Origin: Shewanella sp. MBTL60-007
GTDB lineage: Bacteria > Pseudomonadota > Gammaproteobacteria > Enterobacterales > Shewanellaceae
Length of the DNA stretch: 64,000 bases
Direction of reading: 5' to 3'
NCBI RefSeq assembly: GCF_019654915.1
Contig: NZ_BPET01000010.1
Location: 40,516 to 104,515, forward strand
In this document: positions 18,701 to 27,015 of the stretch, in pieces
Layout of the letters: each line of letters opens with the position of its first letter
Numbering within the stretch: position 1 is the first letter of the stretch
Program-made: the position numbers and the translations under genes
Notes under the pieces: generated by a model
Told to the model about the DNA's origin: nothing
Seen by the model: the letters and a program-made list of their open reading frames with translations, nothing else
Database searches by the model: none

Positions 18701-19381
18701 GATATTGACCGCCGCATTGCCTCCCAAAGCGCACGTATTACCCGTGAAGTGGGTGAAGAGCTGTTCCTCGATGGCGTATCAGAATCTGCGGTTAAAATTC
18801 GTTCGCGCATTAGTGAACTAGAGTTCTGGCCTGAGCTAGAGCTATTTGTTAAGGCATTTAAACGCTGGAAGGCCGATGGCTTTAACGACTTGCCGGGTGA
18901 GGATTACACCAATAGCATGCGCCGCGCGTTAGACATTATCGGCCGCGCTGCACTGTCTGGTGGTATCGCTAAGCTGCTTGAGATTGAGCTGCGCCTGAAA
19001 GAGGGCAATAGCGACTTAGTTATCCGCACCGACAGACAGCTAAATGAGTCATCTAGTCACGGTATGGCTTACCTGATCTTATGTAAGTTCCTGCTTGCCT
19101 TTACCCGTCTACTACGTGGCCGAGCTGAAGTGACCATTCACTGGCCAATCGATGAATTAGGTACCTTGCACCACGGTAACGTGAAGAAGATCTTCGATGC
19201 CTGTGAGAATAACAATATCTCAGTATTGGGGGCGTTCCCGAACCCTGAGTCTGAGGTACTGAACCTGTTCTCGAACCGTTACATCATCAACAAACAAACC
19301 AAGAAACTGCAGGTGGTTAAGCCTCAAGTTAATCCGATCGCCGAGAAACTCAATCAGCGACGTACTCAGGAGGCCGTGTAA
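15707..19381 (+). CDS. SMC/MukB-like ATPase (DUF3584 type), first gene of a condensin-like operon
   Basis: 1224 aa. N-terminal ATPase half: Walker A G30-T-N-A-S-G-K-T-T38, then Y66-L-P68. These GKT and YLP motifs are what I recall as diagnostic of DUF3584 proteins. A long Glu/Lys/Gln-rich coiled coil spans about 230-960. The C-terminal half has a signature-like ESSSHG (1114-1119) and Walker B TIHWPIDELG (1143-1152, with D1149/E1150). This head-coil-head plan is that of SMC, MukB and Rad50 proteins, which form DNA-entrapping rings. AAGGA lies 5-6 nt before the ATG. The stop overlaps the next start by 1 nt (TAATG), and two more genes follow with almost no gap, as for MukBEF/MksBEF partners. The cellular role is unknown; chromosome organisation or exclusion of foreign DNA are the options. 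Confidence 0.85.
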   Translation: MPSLNRIILIDTHLPGVVELALDGHTNICGTNASGKTTLQRLVPVFYGEYPSRVVPSTRDSFERWYLPHDSSFIIYEYIKSDGLAYQAVLASAGDGKGVNYRFIAKGFELEDYIKTKQGDSIQCFTMAELGREMKRAGVAVTNLLNTREFRAIIQNDRALLSTGSNRNELRNYARQFSLCEAEHSLRHIEKLAKAVHSKEGKMETIKSMIAAILEEDGVNPPSSRLNPQRVEAWIRESQLIQGFEQIRPEFEKLEQEFDQLLSTEQRLASLRRGYSKDETTEIERQEHHQDLSKALNAQLRQLDDEWKEQRDELNLDLSAAKGDVAKCEHELDSIEDQHASFQDADIEQAKSDLEQLPSWRGSLENLSERHKLQTEKHQDIEAAYNARRSKIGEGLNRELENLHQEQDSLRESRDKQREIGRSELAELEAQWRESTEKGQAQFSEQAYQLKVNAAELKVRVDSVTYSEEEKLALAVFDERISRADEEQEACNAKVDRLSSEERKLRAKRDQANESLRVAGIRVTERQSELEELTHMLFPQSHTLLEFLRKEAAGWENTLGKVINSELLHRSDLHPSISSENLESLYGIALDLKAIDAPEYAASEQELRVKHAAAEEALSSAKELQAEAEDILVASNTELDKLLRELTFARTAYKNSRDDLRRLFDDKRAEQEKINLALNERKAASQKQLARIDSDIKQLQAQQQEWLEEQKEQALEARMEKNAYWQEVVGALETQLNQVKSNIQSRREHAASEQKACEQWYKNELKSRGVDEAKIVALKAEIRTLESNISKAEQRRSEVLRYDDWYQHTWLKRKPKLQSELSKVKHASLDLEQQLKSKANEVKAKRNELDGERKQSDAVQIEASENLTKLRSVMRKLSELKLPGSNDDAQGSLSERLRQGEEQLLKRDSLMGSVKQYVEHFDSVIASKSGSGLSETWERAREESSFVNDKGIRILDYRKLVPQLEQLLNVMVPQSIMALREQGRIFGVDLTAFYDVLADIDRRIASQSARITREVGEELFLDGVSESAVKIRSRISELEFWPELELFVKAFKRWKADGFNDLPGEDYTNSMRRALDIIGRAALSGGIAKLLEIELRLKEGNSDLVIRTDRQLNESSSHGMAYLILCKFLLAFTRLLRGRAEVTIHWPIDELGTLHHGNVKKIFDACENNNISVLGAFPNPESEVLNLFSNRYIINKQTKKLQVVKPQVNPIAEKLNQRRTQEAV

Positions 19382-20034
19382 TGAGCCAAGCAACCGAAAC
19401 CACCATCGTTGGCACTAGCGCCCTTATTGAACGTTTACTTAAAGGTCAGTTTATCTGTCGTACTACCGATGAAGACGGCTGGCGCGCATTGAAAAGCCCA
19501 TCGACTCGTGACTATGTTGAGCAGTATCTGAATCAAATCAATCGCACTATAGGATCGGCTGGTGAAGGAGAGGTGTTCTTCTGTGGCTATCAGCAGCTAG
19601 GTGATGGTGAGCGTAAGGTCATTTCATCGCAGTTTAAAGATATCTGTAATGCGCTTATTCCGCTGGTGGAGTGGCTGGTACTGGTGCAAGAGGGCAGTGG
19701 CCAAGATGCGCCGCTATCTGAAGGGGTCGCGGTACGCTTAACCGAGCTGCAGACCCGTATCGAAGACACGCCAGCGTTTCGTGAGCAGTTAGCTAAGATC
19801 AGTCATTACCGCCTATTTGGCTCAACCAGTACCAATGTTGATGCGCAAATCAAGCTGGTGTTTAAGCGCTTGGTAGAGCTTGGCTACCTGACTCGCCCGA
19901 ATAGTGAAAAGCAGATCTATATCGCCACGGGTAAGCTCGATTACCTTTATGAGGTGATCCGCTTTATCGATGAGACAGAAGGCTTAAGCCTTGAAGCCCA
20001 AGCTGAAACTGCCACTCAAAGGGATCTAATCTAA
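19381..20034 (+). CDS. Small partner of the SMC-like ATPase, MukE/MksE-like by position (winged-helix-like)
   Basis: 217 aa, soluble. The opening (ALIERLLKGQFICRTTDEDGWRAL) resembles the start of MksE/JetB-type proteins. The segment at about 160-200 (DAQIKLVFKRLVELGYLTRP, then a beta turn and YIATGKL) looks like a winged-helix recognition helix and wing. Size, position between the SMC gene and a helical third protein, and 1-nt coupling (TAATG) all suit a kite-type subunit that docks on the kleisin. I base this on context and predicted fold; sequence similarity to MukE is not obvious. It could instead be a regulator specific to this system. Confidence 0.6.
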   Translation: MSQATETTIVGTSALIERLLKGQFICRTTDEDGWRALKSPSTRDYVEQYLNQINRTIGSAGEGEVFFCGYQQLGDGERKVISSQFKDICNALIPLVEWLVLVQEGSGQDAPLSEGVAVRLTELQTRIEDTPAFREQLAKISHYRLFGSTSTNVDAQIKLVFKRLVELGYLTRPNSEKQIYIATGKLDYLYEVIRFIDETEGLSLEAQAETATQRDLI

Positions 20035-20035
20035 T

Positions 20036-21256
20036 ATGAGCAGTAACTTACACCAAGCCGGTGTTAAGCTGCTAAAACAGCTTGGACGCCATGCAGAGCT
20101 GGTGATGGACGTTTACTTATCTGGCTCTGTCTCGGTCGATGAGAGTAACGCTCAAGCCATCGATAAACTGCAAAAGAGCGACATTCTGTGGCGACCAGAG
20201 CCTGAGCAAGAACTGCGCCTTAAGCGTTCGGTTCGAGCTTTGCTTGAGGAAGCCTTGAGTGATGAGCGTAATCGTCAAATCGACTCTAATGTGGGCTCGT
20301 CACTGGCCACCATCAAAACCTTGGCCGACCACTATAAAGAGGCACGCCATAATGTGGATTTCAGTGCCTCTGAGGCTTACCTTGCCGATTTAAGTGAGCA
20401 TGTTTATAGCTTCGCCGATGGTCTGCGTTACTCGATTCGTGTGTTGTGGAGCCGTATTAACAACGAGTTTGGTTATGTGGGCAGTATCAACGCAAAAATC
20501 CGTGAAAATGAGTTGGCACAGAGCCAAGTCTCCGAGTTGCTGAATGGCCTTGAGATGTTCCAGTTTAGCGAACTCGGTGAGATAGCCGGCGATATTCGCG
20601 AGCTGCGAAAACTGCTGGTGACCACTTTGCAGGAGACCTTGAGTGACTGTACTCAGGAGCTAAGTGTGGTGCAGGCACGTCTGCTTGAGCTACTGGGTCG
20701 ATTCCGTCAAATTCGCGGTCGTACTCGTTTGCTAAAAGGTTGGTTGCTGTATACCGATCTGCACCCAGACTACAAACCTGCCGATCATGTGAGTCATAAG
20801 CAACTCCCGGCACTGTTTAATATTGCTGAGCCGCTGCTGGCACCAGCATCTGTTGATGTGCATAACCATAGCTTAGAGCCAGAGCTACTTGAGATTGTCT
20901 CTAACATTAAGCGTATCGATCGCTTAAATGATGTGGGCGCAGTGCGCGAGCAAGATGTCTCGGTTGATCTTACCCAAGCGGAAGACTTTGATATTCCCGA
21001 TAATCCGCTTAAGCTAGCAGTTGATGGCTATTTCTGTGCAGTTATCGACTCAGGTAAGAGCCAGTCAGCGCTGGAATATCTTGACGAACAGCAGCTCCCT
21101 TGGGACAGAGAATCCTGGCTGTATCAGGTTATTTGCGGCTATGAAGGTTTGCCAGAAGAGCATCGTAGTTACTTCGAGCTTGAACATATCGGCGAACCAG
21201 ACCCAGTTTATAGCGGTAATTTCATCATTAAAGATGTCGAGTTGTGGCTGGCGTAA
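20036..21256 (+). CDS. Third subunit of the SMC-like operon, candidate kleisin (MukF/MksF-like by position)
   Basis: 406 aa, soluble, mostly helical. Helical stretches at about 100-240, including RELRKLLVTTLQETLSDCTQELSVVQARLLELLGRFRQIRGR, precede a more mixed acidic C-terminal part. The start lies 1 nt after the preceding stop. A protein linking SMC heads is expected in such operons and this is the only candidate. I found no clear kleisin motif by eye, so the assignment rests on context. No nuclease or topoisomerase-like gene (as JetD/MksG in Wadjet) follows; the operon ends at a terminator. Confidence 0.5.
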   Translation: MSSNLHQAGVKLLKQLGRHAELVMDVYLSGSVSVDESNAQAIDKLQKSDILWRPEPEQELRLKRSVRALLEEALSDERNRQIDSNVGSSLATIKTLADHYKEARHNVDFSASEAYLADLSEHVYSFADGLRYSIRVLWSRINNEFGYVGSINAKIRENELAQSQVSELLNGLEMFQFSELGEIAGDIRELRKLLVTTLQETLSDCTQELSVVQARLLELLGRFRQIRGRTRLLKGWLLYTDLHPDYKPADHVSHKQLPALFNIAEPLLAPASVDVHNHSLEPELLEIVSNIKRIDRLNDVGAVREQDVSVDLTQAEDFDIPDNPLKLAVDGYFCAVIDSGKSQSALEYLDEQQLPWDRESWLYQVICGYEGLPEEHRSYFELEHIGEPDPVYSGNFIIKDVELWLA

Positions 21257-21276
21257 ACGGGCGATAATCGCTTAAC

Positions 21277-21307
21277 AAAAAGCACCTTTTAAAGGTGCTT
21301 TTTTTAT
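21277..21307 (+). terminator. Intrinsic terminator of the SMC-like operon
   Basis: AAAAAGCACCTTT and AAAGGTGCTTTTT form a near-continuous stem with a tiny loop and a T-run; it starts about 20 nt after the third gene. Confidence 0.85.
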
Positions 21308-21703
21308 GAGCATTAATCGGTGTATTTGCTGATGCGTAACGATATGTACTTTTTGCGGTGCCCTGCATGGTTTTTAATTCTGTCACGCGCCGTCGCGGTA
21401 GTGCTTTAAACTGTGCTGTTTTTAAGTTTTCGTGCTTAAAATGATGCAAAAATGTTGCTGGTGTAAAAGTTGCGTCTAGGTGGTTTGTATTTGTATCTAT
21501 ATTAAGTTGTTTTATATCAAGTGGTTATGCGGTTGTTTTTGGTGGGGTTACCAAGCTGTTTCAAAAACTATTTTGCCCTTTTAGATTGAAATTCTTGCCA
21601 GCATGTTTCACTATCCCTGCACAATGAGATGGAAATCAAGTTTTCATCAAGATTGAAGGCAATAGAAGGCATGCGCTAAGACATGTCCCAATAAGGCAAG
21701 CAA
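21308..21703. other. Long leader/spacer upstream of the symporter gene
   Basis: 396 bp without a supported gene. It presumably holds the symporter promoter. A loose ATGCA-AAAA-TGTTGC stretch near 21442-21456 faintly recalls the twin palindromes upstream of fccA but is too weak to call. AAGG precedes the ATG at 21704. Confidence 0.35.
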
Positions 21704-22978
21704 ATGACTAAATCACTTTCGACCCGGATCTTTATTGGTCTGTTTTCAGGGCTCATTTTTGGCTCTATCATCCAATACTTTCTCGCTGATATCAGCTTCT
21801 TCTCTGGCACAATCGTCGAGCTAGCCTCAGGCGCTGGCACCATGTTCGTTAATATGATCATGATGTTAGTGGTACCGCTGGTCTTCGTTAGTATCGTTTG
21901 TGGCGTGTGCGAGCTTAAAGATCTCAATAGTTTCGGCCGATTAGGCGGCAAGACATTCGGCTTCTATATCATCAACACCTTAGTGGCTATCTTCGCAGCA
22001 TTAGGCGTGGCACTGCTGCTTGCTCCAGGCAAGGGCGTGGATATGTCTAGCGGTGGCGGCGTTGATATTGTGGCAACAGAGCTACCTAACCTAGTCGATT
22101 TGATTGTCAGTATCGTACCGAGCAACCCGATAACCGCCTTTGGTTCGGGTAACATGTTACAAGTTATCTTTATGGCGCTGCTGCTTGGTGGCGTGATTAA
22201 GTCTCTTGGTGAAGCGGCGCAAAGCGCGGTAAATGGCTTCCAAGTGGCAAATAAGATCATGATGAAGCTGATTAGCGTGGTGATGCAGTTAGCGCCTATC
22301 GGTGTGTTTGCCTTGATGCTAAAGCTAGGTGCAACATTGGAAGCGGCTATCTTTGGCAGTGTGGTCGAATACCTAGCGCTGATCGTCGGCCTATTACTGT
22401 TATGGATTTTTGTAGTCTATCCGTTTGCGGTTGGTCTATTTACTCAGGTTTCGGCAAAAGAGTTCCGCGCTAAGACCCGCGAACAGATTTTATTTTCACT
22501 GTCGACGGCGAGTTCCAATGCGACTATTCCGGTGACTATGCGTACCCTAACCGAAAAGCTTGGGGTTAATCGCTCAGTAGCTGGCTTTGGTGTACCGCTC
22601 GGCGCGACCATGAACATGGGCGGCGTATCAATTTATATCACTATCGCTATCTTCTTCGTTGCTAACGCATTTGGCGCGCCAATTTCGATGGAGCAGCTAC
22701 CCGCATTGCTATTTAGTATCTTCCTATTGTCAGTTGGCGCAGGTGGTGTACCAGGCGGCGGCATGGTGATGATTGGTGTGCTTATCCATCAGATGGGTTT
22801 ACCTGTAGAGGCATTCGCAATTGTTGCAGCCCTAGACCGTCTAATCGATATGGTGCTGACCTCTTGTAACGTAGTGGGCGATACTGCAGTGTTGACCATA
22901 GTGAATGAAACCGAAAAGGATGCTGACGCTAAGTTGGCACCAGCTCAAACACAAGTGCAAGCACAAGCTCAGGCTTAA
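21704..22978 (+). CDS. Dicarboxylate/amino acid:cation symporter (DAACS/SDF family)
   Basis: 424 aa with about 8 membrane helices and two re-entrant loops. Family motifs: serine-rich STASSNATIPVTM (HP1 region), GATMNMGG (NMDGT-like) and the C-terminal helix LDRLIDMVLTSCNVVGD, whose Asp and Asn bind substrate and ion. It imports glutamate, aspartate or C4-dicarboxylates with Na+ or H+. The tail is a Gln/Ala run (QTQVQAQAQA). Convergent to a two-component system whose sensor has a solute-binding domain, and near fumarate reductase, which hints at C4-dicarboxylate use (inference). Confidence 0.88.
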   Translation: MTKSLSTRIFIGLFSGLIFGSIIQYFLADISFFSGTIVELASGAGTMFVNMIMMLVVPLVFVSIVCGVCELKDLNSFGRLGGKTFGFYIINTLVAIFAALGVALLLAPGKGVDMSSGGGVDIVATELPNLVDLIVSIVPSNPITAFGSGNMLQVIFMALLLGGVIKSLGEAAQSAVNGFQVANKIMMKLISVVMQLAPIGVFALMLKLGATLEAAIFGSVVEYLALIVGLLLLWIFVVYPFAVGLFTQVSAKEFRAKTREQILFSLSTASSNATIPVTMRTLTEKLGVNRSVAGFGVPLGATMNMGGVSIYITIAIFFVANAFGAPISMEQLPALLFSIFLLSVGAGGVPGGGMVMIGVLIHQMGLPVEAFAIVAALDRLIDMVLTSCNVVGDTAVLTIVNETEKDADAKLAPAQTQVQAQAQA

Positions 22979-23010
22979 CACCAGCAGACTAGCACTGACT
23001 GTCCGAAGAT

Positions 23011-23042
23011 AAAAATGCCAGCAACTTGCTGGCATTTTTGTT
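23011..23042. terminator. Bidirectional terminator between symporter and response regulator genes
   Basis: AAAAATGCCAGCAA and TTGCTGGCATTTTT form a perfect palindrome with T-runs on both strands, between convergent genes. Confidence 0.85.
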
Positions 23043-23069
23043 TTCTATTTGTTGTTTCTTACCTTGGTA

Positions 23070-24452
23070 TTATTTTTCTTTAGTGATTCGTCGGCTCAAG
23101 GCACTCTGGCTTATGCCTAGCATCTGCGCCGCTGCCGTTTGGTTATTGGCGGTGCGGTTCATCGCTTCCTGAATAAGAGCGTCACTCATCTGCGCAAGAG
23201 TTGGTAACACTTTAGGAAAAATCAGCTGATCACTCTCTATATGATTGGCAGGTTTACTTAAGTTAATCGCCTCCATAAAAGGGGTGATATTGAGCGCAAT
23301 ACCGTCACTGCGACTCACGGCGTCAAACACCATCCCCTTCAGTTCGTGCAAATTGCCGGGGAAGTCATATTCTGCTAATTGCTGGGCAAGAGAGGTCGGT
23401 TGCTGTGGCTCACTCAGTCCCATCTCTTTCGCGGCTAAGCTAATGAAGTGGTTGATCAGCATAGCCAAATCCAGTTTACGCTGTCGTAGCGGTGGTAGCT
23501 TGATGGTGTGTGAGCGTAAACGGTAAAGTAGATCGCTTCTGAACTTGCCCGCTTGGTTAAGTGCTAGTAAGTCGTGTTGAGTCGAGGTGATGATCTTGCA
23601 CAGCACGGGGTAAGCTCTATCGCTACCAATTGGGTAGTACTGCTTATGCTCAATTACATCCACAAGCTTGGCTTGGGCTTCAATTGGCAGGTCGCCAATT
23701 TCATTGAGATAGAGTAGCCCCGATTGGACTTGATGCAGCACGCCAGCCTGAGCGCTGATCTGGCCGTCTTCACCTGTGTGCAGTTGCCCAAAAAGCTGTA
23801 GCTCGAATGCGGAGGTGCTGATCCCCGCTAGGTTGACGTTAATAAAGGGCGCATCGGCGCAGATAAGCTGATGGCAAGATTTGGCAAACTCATCTTTACC
23901 CGTGCCGCTTTCACCTTGAATAAGAATGGGCTCGGGGCTTAAGGCTACGGCTTCTAAATAGCGAAATTGATCCAGTAGTGCAGGCTCGCAGGTGAGGATA
24001 TTATTAAACACATCAGGGCGATTTAGGGTGCGGCTTAAGAAGCTCTCTTTAATGCGCAGATAGTTGCGTTCGAGACCGACTACTTCCAATGCTCTACGAA
24101 CGGTACGGGCTAGATCGTCAACGTTGTCTGTTTTAATAAAGTAGTCATAGGCGCCATTTTTGATGCAGCGCACCGCAGTATCAACCTCATTGACGCCGGT
24201 AACTATGATGACGCGAGTCTTAGGGAACTCTTTACGGATCATCTCAAGTAAGTCTTCACCGGAGTGAAACGGCATAGTGAGATCCAGTAGTACTAAAGCG
24301 TAATCCCCAGTCTGTAGCCGGCTCATCACTTGGCGACTGTCGACACAGGTATCAATAGTCGCTTCAGGCACAAGGCGATTAAGCGTAATTGAAAGCGTTC
24401 TAAGCCATGACGCTTCATCGTCAACTAGGAGAATATTTCTAGCAAGTTTCAT
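23070..24452 (-). CDS. NtrC-like response regulator lacking GAFTGA
   Basis: 460 aa: receiver domain (1-120; acidic D11-D12, phospho-acceptor D57, K107), AAA+ domain (about 150-390) and Fis-type helix-turn-helix (NQTAAAQMLGISQSALSRRI). Walker A is intact (GESGTGK, 180-186) and an arginine finger region (FRSDLLYRLR) is present. The sigma-54 contact loop is absent: where GAFTGA should follow ELxLFG, the protein reads QLHTGEDGQISAQAG (223-237). Walker B carries Asn250 in LYLNEIGDL instead of Asp. It is thus likely unable to drive sigma-54 open-complex formation and may act with sigma-70, as TyrR does. The cognate kinase gene lies just upstream. Likely targets are the flanking symporter and fccA (inference). 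Confidence 0.85.
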   Translation of the reverse strand: MKLARNILLVDDEASWLRTLSITLNRLVPEATIDTCVDSRQVMSRLQTGDYALVLLDLTMPFHSGEDLLEMIRKEFPKTRVIIVTGVNEVDTAVRCIKNGAYDYFIKTDNVDDLARTVRRALEVVGLERNYLRIKESFLSRTLNRPDVFNNILTCEPALLDQFRYLEAVALSPEPILIQGESGTGKDEFAKSCHQLICADAPFINVNLAGISTSAFELQLFGQLHTGEDGQISAQAGVLHQVQSGLLYLNEIGDLPIEAQAKLVDVIEHKQYYPIGSDRAYPVLCKIITSTQHDLLALNQAGKFRSDLLYRLRSHTIKLPPLRQRKLDLAMLINHFISLAAKEMGLSEPQQPTSLAQQLAEYDFPGNLHELKGMVFDAVSRSDGIALNITPFMEAINLSKPANHIESDQLIFPKVLPTLAQMSDALIQEAMNRTANNQTAAAQMLGISQSALSRRITKEK

Positions 24453-24556
24453 GTGATACCAGTCCTATAAAATATCTGTTCTGTTCAGAGCCTCTCAGGC
24501 TGTTCATCTCAAGGCACAATGGTGAGTCAATGTTAATTCGCTTTTTAGCCACGGAA

Positions 24557-26584
24557 TTAGTACTCCAACGGAAAGCGAATTTTTATCACAGTGCCTTTGC
24601 CTAGGCGTGAGGTGATCTGCATATCAGCCTTGTGCTCTTTAATGATGCGGCTACACACGGAAAGCCCTAAACCACTGCCACCGCTTGAGCGGCGGGTGGT
24701 AAAGAATGGCTCGGTAATGCGCTGCAGTGTGGTGCTATCCATTCCTGAACCTTTATCGCTCACGATAAGGCAGATATGTTTATCTTCCACGCAGGTCTTG
24801 ATATTGATGTGTTCATTGCACTCATAGCAGTCGGCATCTTGTCTGATGGCATGACAGGCGTTTTGGATGAGATTAATCAGTACCTGATGCAATTGCTGGG
24901 CATCGCCCATCACAACAGGGCTTGGGGTTAGTAGATCAGTTGTGACATTAAATATCTTAGTTTGGTTGGCTGTGAGGCGCAGCGACACTTCAACCACTTC
25001 ATTGAGACTAATCGCTTGATACTCATTGGCTAATGTTGGCAGGGCATAGCGTTTAAGGTCGTTGACGATGCGACCAATACGCTGAGCCCCCTCTTCAATG
25101 GAGTGGCTACTTAAATCCAACTCTTCCATGGCTTGGTTTGGTGGTAGCCCTGCCACTGTCCAAAATGGGTTCTGCTTCTGGTACTGATTGCCTGCTTCCG
25201 ACAGATCCCTAAGAGCATCGCTAATAAAGGCTATCGAGTGAATGATGATCCCAGTGGGATTATTGATCTCGTGAGCAATGCCAGCCGACAGTTCACCTAG
25301 TGACGCAAGGCGGCTGGCTTCGTCGTTGGCTTGACGTAACCTATGCTGCTCGGTGGCTTCCTCAAGCAAAATGACCACCTGCTGCTTACTAATTGGGTGT
25401 AGCTGGAGCTGCCAATATTGGTTATTGATCTGCATATCGGCGGTTTGTGACTTTTGCTTGACTAGCGCATCATTGAGCGCATTACTTAAGTTAAAGGTTT
25501 CGCCATCAATATAGTGAAAGTCGGGATCAATGAGTAAGTCATTATTATTGTCGTTGCTCCAAAGGCACTCACCCTCCTGATTAAATAGGGTGACACCGTG
25601 GGGAATACCATCGAGTACTGACTGGAACTGTTGAGATAGGCTAGATATCGCCAATTCTGCTTTCTTACGCTGGGCTAACTCAATTTTTAGCGCTTTAGAG
25701 CGCTTACGTAGACTGAGGCTGATAAAGCCGGTTAGCAGCATGCCCACAGCAGAGAGCAGGCTGACAAAAATGGCTAGCGATAGCATCTTCTTCTGCGCCG
25801 AGTTCAGGTCGACTTTTTCGCGGCCAGTACCAAACCACTTATTGACCAGACGGTCATATTCACCCGAGAGCTTCAGTTGTCTTAGGGCATCGTTGATCTG
25901 CGCCATCATTTCAGCATTCTTATAGTTGCTGACAAAGTTAAATGCCCCGTAAATCAGCGGGTCGCTGGAGCTACGAATCGATGGATATAAGGGCATGAGT
26001 CGTCTGGCAACGAAGTTTTCGGCGATCACCACATCAACTTCACCTTTTATAAGCAGTTGAAAGCCAGTCTCATACAAGTCGACATCTACACGGGTGAAAT
26101 CTTGCTCTTTACCTGAAATATAGACATCAACAAAGGCGCCTTTCTTGATGGCCACGCGTTTGCCAGCCAGATCGTTCCAGCCGTTGATAAAGGACTTACC
26201 TTGTAAGGTATAGGCCTTGGCATGGGTTGCGTAGATGGGATCCGATTGGCTCAACTCTCTATCGATAGTAATCGGGCTGACCACGGCGATGACATCAATA
26301 AGTGAGTCGCGGTCATGCACGTCTTTTAAAAGTTGCTGAAAGCTTTTACGGCGGATAACGATGCGCTTGCCCATAAGCTGGCCGATGCGGTCCATCAACT
26401 CAAGATTAAAGCCTTGGTCGACACCGTTGTTACGCCATTCAAGGGGAGCTGTTTTAGAGTGAACGCCGAAGATTATACTATGACTTTCATAGTCCTCGGC
26501 TGCATAAGAGGGCGCAGATAACCCCGCTAGGGCAGCCCCAAAAAGAGTACAGATCGCGCAAACTAAGTTAACAAATATTTTCAT
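24557..26584 (-). CDS. Sensor histidine kinase with periplasmic solute-binding (SBP_bac_3) domain
   Basis: 675 aa. A signal peptide (about 1-28) is followed by an SBP_bac_3 domain (about 36-255, with GVHSKTAPLEW, GFNLELMDRIG, LAGKRVAIKKG and WFGTGRE). One membrane helix lies at about 270-292 and a PAS-like linker at about 315-420. The kinase has H-box ASLGELSAGIAHEINNP, N-box NLIQNACHAI, G1 DKGSGMD and G2 GGSGLGLSV. It should sense an amino acid or dicarboxylate in the periplasm and phosphorylate the response regulator 104 nt downstream. It is divergent from fccA. Confidence 0.9.
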   Translation of the reverse strand: MKIFVNLVCAICTLFGAALAGLSAPSYAAEDYESHSIIFGVHSKTAPLEWRNNGVDQGFNLELMDRIGQLMGKRIVIRRKSFQQLLKDVHDRDSLIDVIAVVSPITIDRELSQSDPIYATHAKAYTLQGKSFINGWNDLAGKRVAIKKGAFVDVYISGKEQDFTRVDVDLYETGFQLLIKGEVDVVIAENFVARRLMPLYPSIRSSSDPLIYGAFNFVSNYKNAEMMAQINDALRQLKLSGEYDRLVNKWFGTGREKVDLNSAQKKMLSLAIFVSLLSAVGMLLTGFISLSLRKRSKALKIELAQRKKAELAISSLSQQFQSVLDGIPHGVTLFNQEGECLWSNDNNNDLLIDPDFHYIDGETFNLSNALNDALVKQKSQTADMQINNQYWQLQLHPISKQQVVILLEEATEQHRLRQANDEASRLASLGELSAGIAHEINNPTGIIIHSIAFISDALRDLSEAGNQYQKQNPFWTVAGLPPNQAMEELDLSSHSIEEGAQRIGRIVNDLKRYALPTLANEYQAISLNEVVEVSLRLTANQTKIFNVTTDLLTPSPVVMGDAQQLHQVLINLIQNACHAIRQDADCYECNEHINIKTCVEDKHICLIVSDKGSGMDSTTLQRITEPFFTTRRSSGGSGLGLSVCSRIIKEHKADMQITSRLGKGTVIKIRFPLEY

Positions 26585-26780
26585 AACGGAATCTTAGCAT
26601 GAGCTTATACAAGATAACTGTGCGGGATTTCTCGATTTACCAAGGAATTAGTGAGCTCATGAGCAGTGCGGGAAAAGTGGTTAAGCCATTGCTCTAGCAG
26701 TGCTTAGTGTCACTATTAAGCACCGCTATGTGGCCCGCTGTGGGCTGTTATTAAGATATGTGATCTTGTTAACTCAGGGC

Positions 26781-26826
26781 TATGCATTTTTGCATAACGG
26801 CCAATGAGGTTATGCATCTTTGCATG
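26781..26826. promoter_or_regulatory. Twin palindromes between the kinase gene and fccA
   Basis: TATGCA-TTTT-TGCATA at 26781-26796 and TATGCA-TCTT-TGCATG at 26811-26826, start to start 30 bp apart (about three helical turns). They lie 190-235 bp upstream of fccA and about 200-240 bp upstream of the divergent kinase start, in a 431-bp spacer. They look like two sites for a dimeric regulator; the adjacent NtrC-like protein is the obvious candidate. The rest of the spacer shows an imperfect hairpin (GTGCTTA...TAAGCAC, about 26699-26722) and nothing else clear. Confidence 0.55.
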
Positions 26827-27015
26827 ACGCAGTTTGCAAGCTGTGATCGAGTGTTCAGTTTCTTGGCTCATTCCAGTGATGTTGTTGAACAAGTACGTTT
26901 TCAGGCAGAAAATTACCTCGAATTGAGTATTTAAGACGGCGTTAATGACCGTCAAATCTAACCGTGATAGCTTTTTGCCGCTGCCGAGGCAGCCATAAAA
27001 AAGTGAGGAAATGAG

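Noticed and set aside
15707..21256. Complete Wadjet (JetABCD) anti-plasmid system
   Set aside because: No JetD/MksG-like nuclease gene is adjacent, gene order differs, and the SMC motifs look like DUF3584 rather than JetC. A terminator ends the operon after the third gene.
26842..26857. CRP site TGTGA-N6-TTCA-like upstream of fccA
   Set aside because: Only the left half matches; the right half departs from TCACA.
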